From contig LJZR01000004.1 of NCBI GenBank assembly GCA_001314865.1, forward strand, positions 124,001-188,000: a stretch of 64,000 nucleotides of DNA. Reading direction: 5' to 3'. The position numbers were made by a program, and so were the translations under genes. This DNA comes from Phormidesmis priestleyi Ana (lineage in GTDB: Bacteria; Cyanobacteriota; Cyanobacteriia; Phormidesmidales; Phormidesmidaceae). Numbering within the stretch: position 1 is the stretch's first letter; each line of letters starts with the position of its first letter. Shown piece by piece: positions 43,583 through 53,032 of this stretch. The notes under the pieces are model-generated. The model was given only the letters and a program-made list of their open reading frames with translations, was not told where the DNA came from and made no database searches.

Positions 43583-44587
43583 ATGTCTCTTATTACCGTT
43601 CGCCCCGAAGGTCTCTACTGCGCTGCTGGCAACTTTTACATCGACCCTTGGAAACCGGTAGAGACCGGGCTTATTACCCATGCCCATGCTGACCATGCCT
43701 ATCGCGGTCATCATCATTACTATGCGACTGCCATTTCAGAAGGCATTTTGCGCCGCCGCTTGGGGCAAGATATCTCGCTTAGCGGCGTTCGCTATGGCGA
43801 CCCAATCAAGCTAGGCGATACCTGGGTATCCTTCCATCCGGCTGGCCATGTGCTCGGATCAGCCCAGGTGCGGGTAGAACACAAAGGCGAAGTATGGGTG
43901 GTTTCGGGCGACTACAAGCGCGACGCTGATCCGTCCTGTACGCCGTTTGAAGTAGTCGAATGCGACAGCTTTATTACAGAGGCGACCTTTGGCCTACCCA
44001 TTTATTGGTGGGACAGCGGCGAAGTCACCGCCCGAGAAATTCATCAGTGGTGGGAGAGTGACCCCACACGCCCTTCGCTGCTGTTTTGCTATGCGTTTGG
44101 CAAGTCGCAACGGGTGTTAGCTGAGCTAGCAAAATTTAGCGATCGCCCCGTTTATCTTCACGGCGCTGTACACACCCTCACCGAAATCTATCGAGCAGTC
44201 GGCGTACCAATGGTGCCGACCATTCCTGTTTCAGAAACAGAAAAGTCTTATAAGTTTGAGGGTGATCTCATCATCTCACCGCCATCAGGCCATCGATCTA
44301 GCTGGATGAAACGCTTTAAGCGCCCACAAACGGCCTTTGCCTCCGGTTGGATGGCTGTTAGGGGCGCCCGTAGGCGACGCGGCTACGAACGCGGCTTTGT
44401 CCTTTCTGACCATGCCGATTGGCCAGGACTCATTAAAACGATAAAACAAACCAAAGCCAAAAACATCTATGTCACGCATGGTCAAAATGAGGTCCTTTCT
44501 CGCTACCTCACCGAAGAAATGGGACTAAATGCTCAACCCCTAAAAACGCTTTTCGCAGGAGAGACCGATGAAGGCGTCGCTGATTAA
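43583..44587 (+). CDS. Ligase-associated DNA exonuclease (metallo-beta-lactamase fold)
   Basis: A 334-residue protein of the family annotated as ligase-associated DNA exonuclease. In many bacteria it is encoded beside an ATP-dependent DNA ligase and an Lhr-like helicase. The metal-binding motif is THAHADHAY near residue 33, with further ligands in HPAGHVLGSAQV near 90, VSGDYKRDAD near 112 and LSDHADWPGL near 273; THGQNE closes the set. Neither ligase nor helicase is within the window, so this copy is detached from its usual partners. Confidence 0.88.
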   Translation: MSLITVRPEGLYCAAGNFYIDPWKPVETGLITHAHADHAYRGHHHYYATAISEGILRRRLGQDISLSGVRYGDPIKLGDTWVSFHPAGHVLGSAQVRVEHKGEVWVVSGDYKRDADPSCTPFEVVECDSFITEATFGLPIYWWDSGEVTAREIHQWWESDPTRPSLLFCYAFGKSQRVLAELAKFSDRPVYLHGAVHTLTEIYRAVGVPMVPTIPVSETEKSYKFEGDLIISPPSGHRSSWMKRFKRPQTAFASGWMAVRGARRRRGYERGFVLSDHADWPGLIKTIKQTKAKNIYVTHGQNEVLSRYLTEEMGLNAQPLKTLFAGETDEGVAD

Positions 44588-44595
44588 ATAGCTTA

Positions 44596-45762
44596 CTATT
44601 GGCCCCAGCTATCTTGCGGCATGAATCGGGTGTCGGTTGGGAGCGACTGAACCGGGGCGGTGAGTTCAAATTCGGCGTCGTCAATACGCTGCTTAAGATC
44701 GAGCGCAACCTGTTGGGCGAAATACAGGCTAGAGAGGGGCGCGGTGCGAACGGTTTTACCTTCAAGAGTGAGGCGGCCTGATTTGAGTTGGGCGTAGCTG
44801 ACTAGGCCAAAGGTAGGACGCACTCGCCGAGGAATCGAAAAGTCAATCACAGGGGCAACGAGGTCTTGGTCGCTGACTGAGCAGCGCATGAGGACTTCTT
44901 CATTGAGAATGGGGATGGGAATACCAATGCCCAGCATGAGTGAGGGGCCGTAGCCTTTGAAGTAGCAGCCGCGCACCCAACTGGCATTCATCCGCTTAGC
45001 ATCGCCAATCACGGCTAGCGTGGCCGCAGGGCCAACAGGCGTGCGGTTGGGCAAACGCCGCTGTAGCGGAAAGTGCTGCGTACCTTCCCAAGTAATGTAG
45101 CCTTCGCCGCCGCCCAGCAAAATGCGGGTGCCGATGCCAATAGTGTTGAGTTCGGGATCGTTCAGCAAGGGCGAAAGCGCACCGCTGTTGGCATAAACAG
45201 CATTGCCGAGGCGAGGCTGCAAGGGGCCCAGATAGGTCGATAAGGGGCGATCGCCGCCATTGACCCCCACAATAAAGTTTTGGTACAGGTTGCGCGGGTT
45301 AAATAGGTAGAACTGATTGATGCGATCGCGCGTAATCGTCGTATCTAAACTCGCCCGAGGGTAGCAGTCAGTCATTTGGCCAATTGCTGAGAGCGTTACC
45401 GACTTATCAGCAACCAAATCAGCAATCACATGGCCACCGCCTTTCTCCTCCGCCTCACTCTCTCTTCCGGGCGTGGCCATCTGGCCTGCCCCAATGTACA
45501 GATCCACCGCCCCAAAGCCCGAGTAAGCCAGCACCCCGTCTAAATGACACTCCACGATCTTAATTGGCGGGTCAGTATGCCCCAAATTAATCATTGCGCC
45601 CGAGCCTTCCATCGGCTCAAAAGTGCCTGTCGTAATCACATCCACTGTTTTAGCGGCCTGCGCAACGCCCATTTGAGCAATCAGCGCTTTGGCCTCAGTG
45701 ATGGTCCAAACGGTGACGGTGCCCCGACGAATCTTGTCGTTAATTTCGGCGACTGTGCGCAT
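44596..45762 (-). CDS. Homocysteine biosynthesis (HcyBio/DUF39) protein
   Basis: A 388-residue protein of the DUF39/HcyBio family. Members support homocysteine formation from aspartate semialdehyde with a reduced sulfur donor in methanogens and some bacteria. Family stretches seen include TVAEINDKIRRGTVTVWTIT, VDVITTGTFEPMEGSGAMIN near 42, GGEGYITWEGTQHFPLQRR near 237 and the Cys-containing RGCYFKGYGPSLMLGIGIPI near 285. No ferredoxin domain is attached. The start is ATG 45762, five bases after the 64-residue membrane protein, which suggests a common transcript. Confidence 0.8.
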   Translation of the reverse strand: MRTVAEINDKIRRGTVTVWTITEAKALIAQMGVAQAAKTVDVITTGTFEPMEGSGAMINLGHTDPPIKIVECHLDGVLAYSGFGAVDLYIGAGQMATPGRESEAEEKGGGHVIADLVADKSVTLSAIGQMTDCYPRASLDTTITRDRINQFYLFNPRNLYQNFIVGVNGGDRPLSTYLGPLQPRLGNAVYANSGALSPLLNDPELNTIGIGTRILLGGGEGYITWEGTQHFPLQRRLPNRTPVGPAATLAVIGDAKRMNASWVRGCYFKGYGPSLMLGIGIPIPILNEEVLMRCSVSDQDLVAPVIDFSIPRRVRPTFGLVSYAQLKSGRLTLEGKTVRTAPLSSLYFAQQVALDLKQRIDDAEFELTAPVQSLPTDTRFMPQDSWGQ

Positions 45763-45767
45763 AGAGA

Positions 45768-45962
45768 CTATCGCTTTAAAGCGACCAAGAGCCCGAGTCC
45801 AATCACAACACTGGGCAAAACAACAATCGCCCACACCAGCCCATTAAGGCTTTCGGTAAAAGGCTCGTCAATCAGCAGCAGTGGCCCGCCGTATTTAATC
45901 GCGAGGCTCAGAAAGGCTGAAAGCCCTACAATTTTGGTGATGAAGCCAATGTTATTACTCAT
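45768..45962 (-). CDS. Small two-helix membrane protein
   Basis: A 64-residue protein with two hydrophobic segments (ITKIVGLSAFLSLAIKYGGP and WAIVVLPSVVIGLGLLVALK) separated by an acidic loop (IDEPFTESLNG). I recognise the pattern as a cyanobacterial small membrane protein of unknown role. It precedes the HcyBio gene by five bases, so a functional link is possible but unproven. Confidence 0.7.
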   Translation of the reverse strand: MSNNIGFITKIVGLSAFLSLAIKYGGPLLLIDEPFTESLNGLVWAIVVLPSVVIGLGLLVALKR

Positions 45963-46012
45963 GTGTTATCACTCATGCCCATATGCTCATCTCACATGCT
46001 CATCTCATATGC

Positions 46013-46945
46013 TCATGAAGCGGTACTCAAATCGGTAGCCAATGGTGCTGCCTTGGCCAGCCGAATTGTCATAGAACACCATTCATCCTGAGTGTCCATG
46101 CCTGTCACCTGCCAGCCATGAGCAACCAAATGTTCTTCTACCCAGGGCGCTTTGCTAATGAGCACGCCGCTCAAAACACCCCAGGTAGCAGGCCCCGCTA
46201 GCTCGCTAAGGCGAGGAATAATGAGGCCCACAATAATTTCTGACAAAATGTTGCACACAATGCCATCCACCGGCAGCGCATCGGCCTGCTGTGCCATTTC
46301 AATAATTTCAGGTAGGCTACCAACCTTCACCGGTAACCGAGCTAGGTCAATGCCATTCGCCTGCGCATTCGTCTGGGTAGAACTAAAAGCCAGCGGATCA
46401 ACATCAGCCGCATAAGCTCGCCTTGCTCCGTACAGCAAAGACACAATCGATAAAATGCCCGAACCACAGCCAATATCAGCGATGGTTGCGCCGATGAGAG
46501 CCTGTTTTTCGAGGGCTTTTAAGCATAGCTGAGTGGTGGCATGAGCCCCCGTGCCAAAGGCACTCCCTGGATCAAGGGTGAGAATAGTGCGCGACGTGTC
46601 GGGAGGGGTGAGCCAGGCGGGATTTATCAGGAGGCGATCGCCCACTTCCTCAGCCCGCCAATGGCGCTTCCAACTCTTAGCCCAATCCTCTTCAGCAATC
46701 AGCTGCCAGCTAACACTTACCGACGCATCTTCAAGCCTTGCCAACAGTTCAGACTTAAAGGTTTCTAGCGCCTCAGGCTGAAGCTGAGACGCTAAAAAAT
46801 AAGCCGTCACGATGCGACTATCATCCTTTTTTTGGCTGGCCGTCCCTTTACTACCAAGCTGATCAAACGCCCAGTAAACACTGTCTTCTAGCGCCAGCGG
46901 ACAAACAACCGTAACTGCCCACCACTGGTGGTTTTCGTGACTCAT
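46013..46945 (-). CDS. prmA: Ribosomal protein L11 methyltransferase
   Basis: PrmA trimethylates lysines of ribosomal protein L11. The 310-residue protein has an N-terminal substrate-recognition domain (HQWWAVTVVCPLALEDSVYW). The methyltransferase core includes LDPGSAFGTGAHATTQLCL near 150, IADIGCGSGILSI near 178 and CNILSEIIVGL near 240. The start is ATG 46945. The frame upstream to 47053 is built from tandem repeats (RKATRKATRTM) and is unlikely to be translated. Confidence 0.92.
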   Translation of the reverse strand: MSHENHQWWAVTVVCPLALEDSVYWAFDQLGSKGTASQKKDDSRIVTAYFLASQLQPEALETFKSELLARLEDASVSVSWQLIAEEDWAKSWKRHWRAEEVGDRLLINPAWLTPPDTSRTILTLDPGSAFGTGAHATTQLCLKALEKQALIGATIADIGCGSGILSIVSLLYGARRAYAADVDPLAFSSTQTNAQANGIDLARLPVKVGSLPEIIEMAQQADALPVDGIVCNILSEIIVGLIIPRLSELAGPATWGVLSGVLISKAPWVEEHLVAHGWQVTGMDTQDEWCSMTIRLAKAAPLATDLSTAS

Positions 46946-46947
46946 AG

Positions 46948-47100
46948 TTCTCGTAGCTTTTCTCGTAGCTTTTCTCGTAACTGTTCTCGCAATTGAAATC
47001 GCAATTGGGCTTGCAACTGACGGCCCTGTCAACTGGCTGACCGGCCCTGTCAACTGACTGACCGGTCATTTAACTGGCTGACCGGTCATTTAACAGGGCA
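46948..47100. repeat. Two adjacent tandem repeats upstream of prmA
   Basis: 46948-46995 holds four TTCTCGTAGCTT-type 12-nt units. About 47019-47095 holds roughly 3.5 units of 20-21 nt (CTGTCAACTGGCTGACCGG and variants CATTTAACTGGCTGACCGG). They fill the gap between serA and prmA. Confidence 0.92.
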
Positions 47101-47118
47101 TTTACTTATGGCATTTAC

Positions 47119-48699
47119 TTACAAAGCAACCGTATAGGCATCGCGAATACCGGGTTCCTTCTTAATTTCGTCTAAAATCCCTTCCGGCAAGGGATCGTCA
47201 ATGCTAAGCACCATCACGGCGTCGCCTCGGACAATTTTACGACCCACTTGCATACTGGCAATATTGACATTGAAGCTACCGAGCAGCGAGCCAATTTTAC
47301 CAATGATTCCGGGCATGTCGCGGTGCAGCGTAAAGAGCATGTACTGAGTGGGCGGTACGTTAATGGGGAAATGATCCATATCAATAATGCGCACCTCAGT
47401 GCCACCCAGCAAAACGCCCGTCACAGAATGCTCGCCCAAAGATCCCTTCGCCGCTAGGTGCAGTGAGCCCGTATAGTCTTGGGCAGTCGTATCGCGGGTT
47501 TCAACCACGCGAATACCGCGCTCTTTGGCTTCAATAGAAGCGTTGACATAGTTGACGCGCTCTTGCAGAGCATTGGAGAGCAAGCCTTTCAGCGCCGCTA
47601 CAACAATTGGCTTGGTATCGTTTTCAGCCAGTTCGCCCTGTAAGCGAATGGTGAGTTCTTCAATCCGGCCACCCGCTAGCTGACCCACAAAGTTGCCTAG
47701 CGTTTCGGCTAGATTTAGGTACGGACGCAGCTTTTCGAGCATGTCGGGGCGTAGGCCCGGAATGTTGACCGCTGAACGAGCAGGCAAACCCAGCAAAACA
47801 TCGCGAATTTGCTCGGCGACATCAACGGCAACGTTGACCTGAGCTTCGGCAGTTGAAGCGCCCAAGTGAGGCGTTAGCACCAGTGACTTACCCACCGCGC
47901 GCAGCGGAGAGTCGCCCAGAGGTTCTTTGTCATACACATCTAGCGCTGCGCCTGCAATGACGCCGTCTTGCAGGGCCTGAGCGAGGGCAGCTTCGTCAAT
48001 AATGCCGCCACGGGCGCAGTTGACAATGCGAGCGGTGGGCTTCATTTTGGCCAGCGACTCGGCGTTGATTAAGTTGGCGGTATCGGGCGTTTTTGGAATG
48101 TGAAGGGTAATGTAGTCCGACTCGCGCAACAAAAAGTCTATTTCGACCAGGCGGCAGTTGAGTTCTTCGGCGCGATCGCTCGAAATATACGGGTCAAACG
48201 CCAGCAGATTCATCCCCATCGCTCTGGCCACCGTGGCCACATGCGAGCCAATTTTGCCTAAGCCAACCACACCCAGCGTCTTTTTATACACCTCTACACC
48301 CGTAAAGGCTTTGCGATCCCAGCCACCCTCTTTCATCGACTGGTTGGCCGCTGGAATATAGCGCGACATGGAGAGCATCATCGCCAAGGCATGCTCAGCC
48401 GCAGCAATGGTATTCCCCTCCGGCGAGTTCACGACCACAATGCCGCGACGCGTGGCCGAAGGCACATCTACATTGTCAACCCCGACGCCTGCTCGACCGA
48501 TAATTTTGAGGTTAGTCCCTGCTTCGAGCACCTCTTTGGTGACTTTGGTACCCGAGCGAATCATCAGCGCGTCGTATTCCGGAATGATGGCGATCAATTC
48601 TTCTAGCGGCAGCTTGGTCTTAACATCTACGGTCGCGACCTGAGAAAGGATGTCGATTCCGGCTTGGTCAATAGGATCTGAGACGAGTACCTTAGACAT
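47119..48699 (-). CDS. serA: D-3-phosphoglycerate dehydrogenase
   Basis: First step of phosphoserine-pathway serine synthesis: oxidises 3-phosphoglycerate with NAD. The 526-residue long form has the NAD-binding GVVGLGKIGSHVA near residue 143, the Arg of NCARGGIIDE near 230 and the catalytic His in TPHLGASTAEAQ near 280. An intervening regulatory domain spans ~315-450, and a C-terminal ACT domain (LFTLHRDMPGIIGKIGSLLG) follows. The ACT domain implies allosteric control, commonly by serine. ATG 48699 is preferred over TTG 48708. Confidence 0.95.
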   Translation of the reverse strand: MSKVLVSDPIDQAGIDILSQVATVDVKTKLPLEELIAIIPEYDALMIRSGTKVTKEVLEAGTNLKIIGRAGVGVDNVDVPSATRRGIVVVNSPEGNTIAAAEHALAMMLSMSRYIPAANQSMKEGGWDRKAFTGVEVYKKTLGVVGLGKIGSHVATVARAMGMNLLAFDPYISSDRAEELNCRLVEIDFLLRESDYITLHIPKTPDTANLINAESLAKMKPTARIVNCARGGIIDEAALAQALQDGVIAGAALDVYDKEPLGDSPLRAVGKSLVLTPHLGASTAEAQVNVAVDVAEQIRDVLLGLPARSAVNIPGLRPDMLEKLRPYLNLAETLGNFVGQLAGGRIEELTIRLQGELAENDTKPIVVAALKGLLSNALQERVNYVNASIEAKERGIRVVETRDTTAQDYTGSLHLAAKGSLGEHSVTGVLLGGTEVRIIDMDHFPINVPPTQYMLFTLHRDMPGIIGKIGSLLGSFNVNIASMQVGRKIVRGDAVMVLSIDDPLPEGILDEIKKEPGIRDAYTVAL

Positions 48700-48926
48700 G
48701 AATGACAAAAGTGTTTGAGCTTTACATTAGAGGACTTATCTTACTGCAAAGTGGGGGAGGCATTTTTAGATGGGAAGTAATGAGGGATACAGATTTCTTT
48801 TAGGCCCAGCAGCTGATATTGCCGCCATGCACTTACAAATAATTAGGCAAACAATCAGAGATTGTCAGGAATTGCCACGCTTTTCATCCTGCACTCAAGG
48901 TGATGGCACCTTCTTTGGCACCTTCT

Positions 48927-50243
48927 TTAGAGAGCTTCTAAAGCGTTAAAAGCATCCACAATCACCTGGTTAGACATTACAAAACCTTCGGGATCGGTGA
49001 GTTGAATCCGGCTGTTAGGCCGAAGGTTTGTCACCGTTTGATAATCTTGACCATCCGTCTGAACATGAACCAGAGCGGGCCTATCTGGGAGTCTAGGTGG
49101 ATGACTAGACTGAGGGTTAGCGTCGCCGCACCAGGGAAGAATCGCCTTTTCTATAGCCCTCAAACCCGGCTCTCCATACACTTGATACAGCTCATTCAAA
49201 GTGATCCCTTCTTTTAACCGTAGGCCCACCATCAGGCTCTCAAGCACCTGCTCTTGGACCGATATAACGGGGTCGTTTGTCTTACCCTTTTGCGCTACAA
49301 ACTGATCGACCCAAGCGTGATAGGTCTGCTGGGTGCGAGGCCGATCAATCCGCTGGCTGTGGAGGTAGCTGGTTGCCCCCATGCCAAAGCCGTAGTAAGG
49401 CTGGCTGCGCCAGTAGGTGAGGTTGTGCTGAGCCTGATAACCGGGCTTGGCATAGTTGCAAATTTCGTAATGGTCGTAGCCGCTAGCGGTGAGCGTCTGT
49501 TGAGCCATGCGATACATTTGGGCGGTGTGATCATCGCTGGGCAGCGGGGCTTCACCCGGCGTAAAGTAGCGAGCAAACGCGGTTTGAGGCTCGACGATTA
49601 GATCGTACTGAGAAATATGAGTGGGGTTGAGTGCGATCGCCTGCTGCAAAGAATCCTGCCAAGTCTCCAGCGTTTGATGCGGCAGGCCAGACATGAGATC
49701 GAGACTAACGTTTTTAAAGTTAGCCTGCTGCAAGCAATCAACTGCCCGCATAATATCCGCTCGCCGATGAAAGCGTCCGCTCGCTGCGAGCACCTCATCA
49801 TAAAAATCTTGCACGCCTAAGCTAACGCGATTAACCCCAACAGATCGATAGCCCTGCGCGTGGGATAAATCAAAAGTCGCCGGGTCCATCTCCATCGAAA
49901 CTTCGGCATCAGCGGCAATGCCGAAGCGCTCTTGCAGCGCGTTTAAAATAGTTTCTACCTGGGGCACTGCCAGCAGCGAAGGCGTGCCACCGCCAAAGAA
50001 AACGGTCTTGAGTGGGTACGTCGCCCCGTCATTTACCCCGTCATTTTCTAGCGGTGTCGCAGCAATTTCAGTGAGCAGCGTATCGATATACTGACTGATG
50101 GTTAGCGAAGTATCGCCGCGCTTGGTAGAACCCACCACTGAAACGGCAAAGTCGCAGTAATAGCATCGTCGCCGACAAAACGGAATATGAATATAGGCAG
50201 ATGTGGCGGGAATTGGAGCAAAGAGATTGGCCAGAGGACGCAC
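48927..50243 (-). CDS. hemW: Radical SAM haem chaperone HemW (coproporphyrinogen oxidase-like)
   Basis: A 438-residue radical SAM protein of the HemW/HemN-like family. The iron-sulfur motif CRRRCYYCDF (CxxxCxxC) is near residue 22, followed by FFGGGTPSLLAVPQVETIL and the C-terminal region MVGLRLKEGITL. HemN itself carries an extra Cys after the motif; here CYYCDF fits HemW, a haem chaperone. The start is uncertain: GTG 50243 (or the adjacent TTG) begins MRPLANLF-type sequence, and no ATG is near. Confidence 0.85.
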   Translation of the reverse strand: MRPLANLFAPIPATSAYIHIPFCRRRCYYCDFAVSVVGSTKRGDTSLTISQYIDTLLTEIAATPLENDGVNDGATYPLKTVFFGGGTPSLLAVPQVETILNALQERFGIAADAEVSMEMDPATFDLSHAQGYRSVGVNRVSLGVQDFYDEVLAASGRFHRRADIMRAVDCLQQANFKNVSLDLMSGLPHQTLETWQDSLQQAIALNPTHISQYDLIVEPQTAFARYFTPGEAPLPSDDHTAQMYRMAQQTLTASGYDHYEICNYAKPGYQAQHNLTYWRSQPYYGFGMGATSYLHSQRIDRPRTQQTYHAWVDQFVAQKGKTNDPVISVQEQVLESLMVGLRLKEGITLNELYQVYGEPGLRAIEKAILPWCGDANPQSSHPPRLPDRPALVHVQTDGQDYQTVTNLRPNSRIQLTDPEGFVMSNQVIVDAFNALEAL

Positions 50244-50261
50244 CAAAAGGAAGCAACAAGC

Positions 50262-50312
50262 GGGAGCACCAGAAGAAAGCGCCAGAAGAAAGCGCCAGAA
50301 GAACGAACAGTC
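50262..50312. repeat. 13-nt tandem repeat
   Basis: CGCCAGAAGAAAG-type units occur three times just upstream of hemW. Confidence 0.88.
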
Positions 50313-50502
50313 GCAGCCATACCTGCTGCCTTTGATTACAAAAAAAGGGATAAAAGAAAGGATTGCTAACCCACCCCCTATAATAGCCGTAATTATAATC
50401 CCACCAAGGCTTGAGCGAGTGTCACAATCCTCTAAAACTCCCTAGAAACCGCTTCTAGAAACCGTTAGAGATGCACTATTTACAAGGCTTTATCACGAAC
50501 CT

Positions 50503-51588
50503 ATGCTTGACGCACTCATCATTTTTTCATTCGTTTTAACCGGAGCAGGCATCGGCTTTTTTAGCGTCGAGTTTTTACCAGACTCGGCCCTCCAGCAGGT
50601 CACCAACATAGAGGGGCTAGAGGCCGTCACTGGGGGCTTTGGGGCTCTTGTCGGCATTGGCGTTGGCCTCGTGGTGCAAACCAGCTATCGCCGAGTCGAA
50701 AAACAAATTAAGGACATGGCTCCTGACCTGCTGCTAGCCCGAGCCATTGGTTTGGTGATTGGCCTGCTCATTGCCAACCTGATGCTAGCACCGCTGTTTT
50801 TGCTGCCCATCCCTGAAAGGTTTGGCTTTATTAAGCCGGTCACCGCTGTCATGGGCAGTTTGCTATTTGCGGTGTCGGGCATTAGCCTAGCCGAAAGCAA
50901 TGGCCGCGCCCTATTTAGGCTCATCAATCCCAACAGCTACCAGTCGATGCTCATTAACGAAGGAACGCTGAAGCCTTCAAAATCCAAAGTGCTTGACACC
51001 AGCTGCATTATTGATGGTCGGATTGAAGACTTGTTAAATACGGGCTTTATTGAGGGGCAGCTGGTCATTCCTCAGTTTGTGCTGCAAGAGCTTCAGCGCG
51101 TAGCAGATTCATCGAGCGATCAAAAGCGGGCTCGGGGCCGGCGAGGTCTCGACATTCTCAATCGCATCCGAGAAGAGTATCCTAACCGTGTTCTGATTGA
51201 CCCAGCTGACTATAGTGACGTGGCCGAAGTTGATGCCAAGCTTGTGAAGCTCGCCCAAGAAATGGACGCTGATCTGCTCACGACAGACTACAACCTCAAT
51301 AAAGTCGCCAGCGTGCAGGAGGTGAATGTTCTCAATATTAACGACCTGGCCAAGGCCATTCGTCCGACCTATCTTCCGGGCGACGATATTGAAATTAGAG
51401 TGCTTAAAGAAGGCAAAGAACCCTCTCAAGGCATTGGCTATCTCAACGACGGAACCATGGTTGTCATTGAAGAAGGCAATGAATTCATTGGGGACAATCT
51501 TGTGGTTGTCGTCACAGGCGCACTGCAAACCTCAGCGGGCCGAATGATTTTTGCTCGGCCTAACCGCTCAGCGATGGCGTCTTCGTAG
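50503..51588 (+). CDS. PIN/TRAM domain membrane protein (YacL-like)
   Basis: A 361-residue protein with four hydrophobic helices in the first ~135 residues. A PIN nuclease-like domain follows at ~165-280 (KVLDTSCIIDGRIEDLLNTG, DADLLTTDYNLNKVA), then a C-terminal TRAM RNA-binding domain (~295-350). The acidic residues of the PIN active site (VLDTS, GRIEDL, EVDAKLV, TTDYN) are present. The layout matches the YacL family of Gram-positive and cyanobacterial membrane proteins; the RNA target is unknown. Confidence 0.88.
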   Translation: MLDALIIFSFVLTGAGIGFFSVEFLPDSALQQVTNIEGLEAVTGGFGALVGIGVGLVVQTSYRRVEKQIKDMAPDLLLARAIGLVIGLLIANLMLAPLFLLPIPERFGFIKPVTAVMGSLLFAVSGISLAESNGRALFRLINPNSYQSMLINEGTLKPSKSKVLDTSCIIDGRIEDLLNTGFIEGQLVIPQFVLQELQRVADSSSDQKRARGRRGLDILNRIREEYPNRVLIDPADYSDVAEVDAKLVKLAQEMDADLLTTDYNLNKVASVQEVNVLNINDLAKAIRPTYLPGDDIEIRVLKEGKEPSQGIGYLNDGTMVVIEEGNEFIGDNLVVVVTGALQTSAGRMIFARPNRSAMASS

Positions 51589-51628
51589 ACCCAGCCCCGG
51601 CTTATACAAGGCTTACACAAGACCTGTT

Positions 51629-51692
51629 GCATAGAAGTCCTATCGCAATAGAAGATCAAGTCCTATCGCATAGAAGGTCGCATAGAAGCAAA
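51629..51692. repeat. Degenerate repeat of CCTATCGCATAGAAG
   Basis: Three to four decayed copies in the gap between two convergent genes. Confidence 0.8.
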
Positions 51693-51741
51693 ATGCAGCG
51701 ACCGGAACGGCTTAAACCAACTACCGATTCAGAACTGAACG

Positions 51742-52950
51742 CTATAGCAACATTCCGGCGATGCAGGCAGTCATAAAGCAGGCGAGGGTACCCGCGACCA
51801 TAGCCCGTAGGCCAATACGAGCGAGATCGGCGCGGCGACTAGGGGCAATGCCGCTGATGCCCCCAATTTGGATACCGATGGAGCCCACATTGGCAAAGCC
51901 GCACAGGGCATAGGTTGCAATGGTGATGGCGCGATCGCTAATTTCTCCCGATTCAATCAGCGCCTGCAAATCTAAATAGGCAATAAACTCGTTGAGAATT
52001 GTCTTTTTGCCAAGGAGCATCCCTACGGCATTACAGTCAGCCCAGGGCACACCCATGAGCCAGGCGATAGGCGCTAGCAGAACAGCAAGGATCAGCTCTA
52101 GTGAAAATTCTGGATAACCAAACAGGCCACCCAAAAATCCTAAGAGTGCGTTAAAGGCTGCGAGAAGGGCAAGAAAAGCAATGATCATTGCGCCGATATT
52201 AAGAGCGAGTTTGAGGCCATCTAGGGCACCAGCGGCGATCGCATCAATCCCATTTGCCGTTGTCCGCTCCACCTTAAGGCTCACCTTGCCTTGGGTCGGC
52301 GATATCGCCGTTTCAGGAAACATAATTTTAGAAATCGCCAGCGCCGCCGGTGCAGACATCACCGAAGCGGCGATCAAATCTTTAGGAGATATCCCAAACG
52401 ACACATAGGCAGCCAATACACCGCCCGCAATTGTGGCAAAGCCGCCCGTCATTACCGCGTGCAGCTCCGAGAGAGTCATCGTAGCCACATAAGGCTTAAT
52501 CAACAGCGGCGCTTCGGTTTGGCCCACAAATATATTGCCTGCCGCTGAGAGGGTTTCTGATCCCGATGTTTTCATGGTGCGCATCATCACCCAGGCCACT
52601 CCCTGCACGGCCTTTTGCAAAATGCCATAGTGGTACAGCAGGCTGATAAAAGCAGAAAAGAAGATAACCGTGGGCAAAACTTTGAACGCAAAGAAAAAGT
52701 CTTGAAAGTTTTCGCCAAAAACAAAGGAAGCGCCCGCATCTGAATAGTTCAAAAAGCCACTGACGGTACTCCCTAGCCATTCAAAAATAGTGAAGCCGAT
52801 TGCTGTTCGGAGAATGAACAAAGCAAAAATGAACTGAAGCGCCAGTCCCCAAAGAACTGGCTGCCAACGAATCTCTCTGCGGTTGACTGAGATGAGATAG
52901 GCAAATCCAATAAAAACGCCTAAGCCTAAAAGCGCAACCAGTCTTTCCAT
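51742..52950 (-). CDS. Concentrative nucleoside transporter (NupC/CNT family)
   Basis: A 402-residue membrane protein with about ten helices, importing nucleosides with a cation gradient. Family signatures are GQTEAPLLIKPYVATMTLSE near residue 165, MTGGFATIAGGVLAAYVSFG near 187, GALDGLKLALNIGAMIIAFL near 240 and ATYALCGFANVGSIGIQIGG near 345. These hold the nucleoside-binding Gln/Glu and Asn. No nucleoside-metabolism gene is adjacent. It converges with the PIN/TRAM gene. Confidence 0.92.
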   Translation of the reverse strand: MERLVALLGLGVFIGFAYLISVNRREIRWQPVLWGLALQFIFALFILRTAIGFTIFEWLGSTVSGFLNYSDAGASFVFGENFQDFFFAFKVLPTVIFFSAFISLLYHYGILQKAVQGVAWVMMRTMKTSGSETLSAAGNIFVGQTEAPLLIKPYVATMTLSELHAVMTGGFATIAGGVLAAYVSFGISPKDLIAASVMSAPAALAISKIMFPETAISPTQGKVSLKVERTTANGIDAIAAGALDGLKLALNIGAMIIAFLALLAAFNALLGFLGGLFGYPEFSLELILAVLLAPIAWLMGVPWADCNAVGMLLGKKTILNEFIAYLDLQALIESGEISDRAITIATYALCGFANVGSIGIQIGGISGIAPSRRADLARIGLRAMVAGTLACFMTACIAGMLL

Positions 52951-53032
52951 CAGTTTTTACCGCCCGAATGGCCATTTTGCTTGCAGTTATAGCAGGAAAT
53001 CTACACCGATAGATCTAGTCGCTGAGCCGAAG

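Noticed and set aside
46946-47069. Extended start of prmA and an overlapping 68-codon frame
   Set aside because: Both are made of tandem-repeat codons (RKATRKAT, YEKSYEKSYEN) and precede a normal PrmA start.
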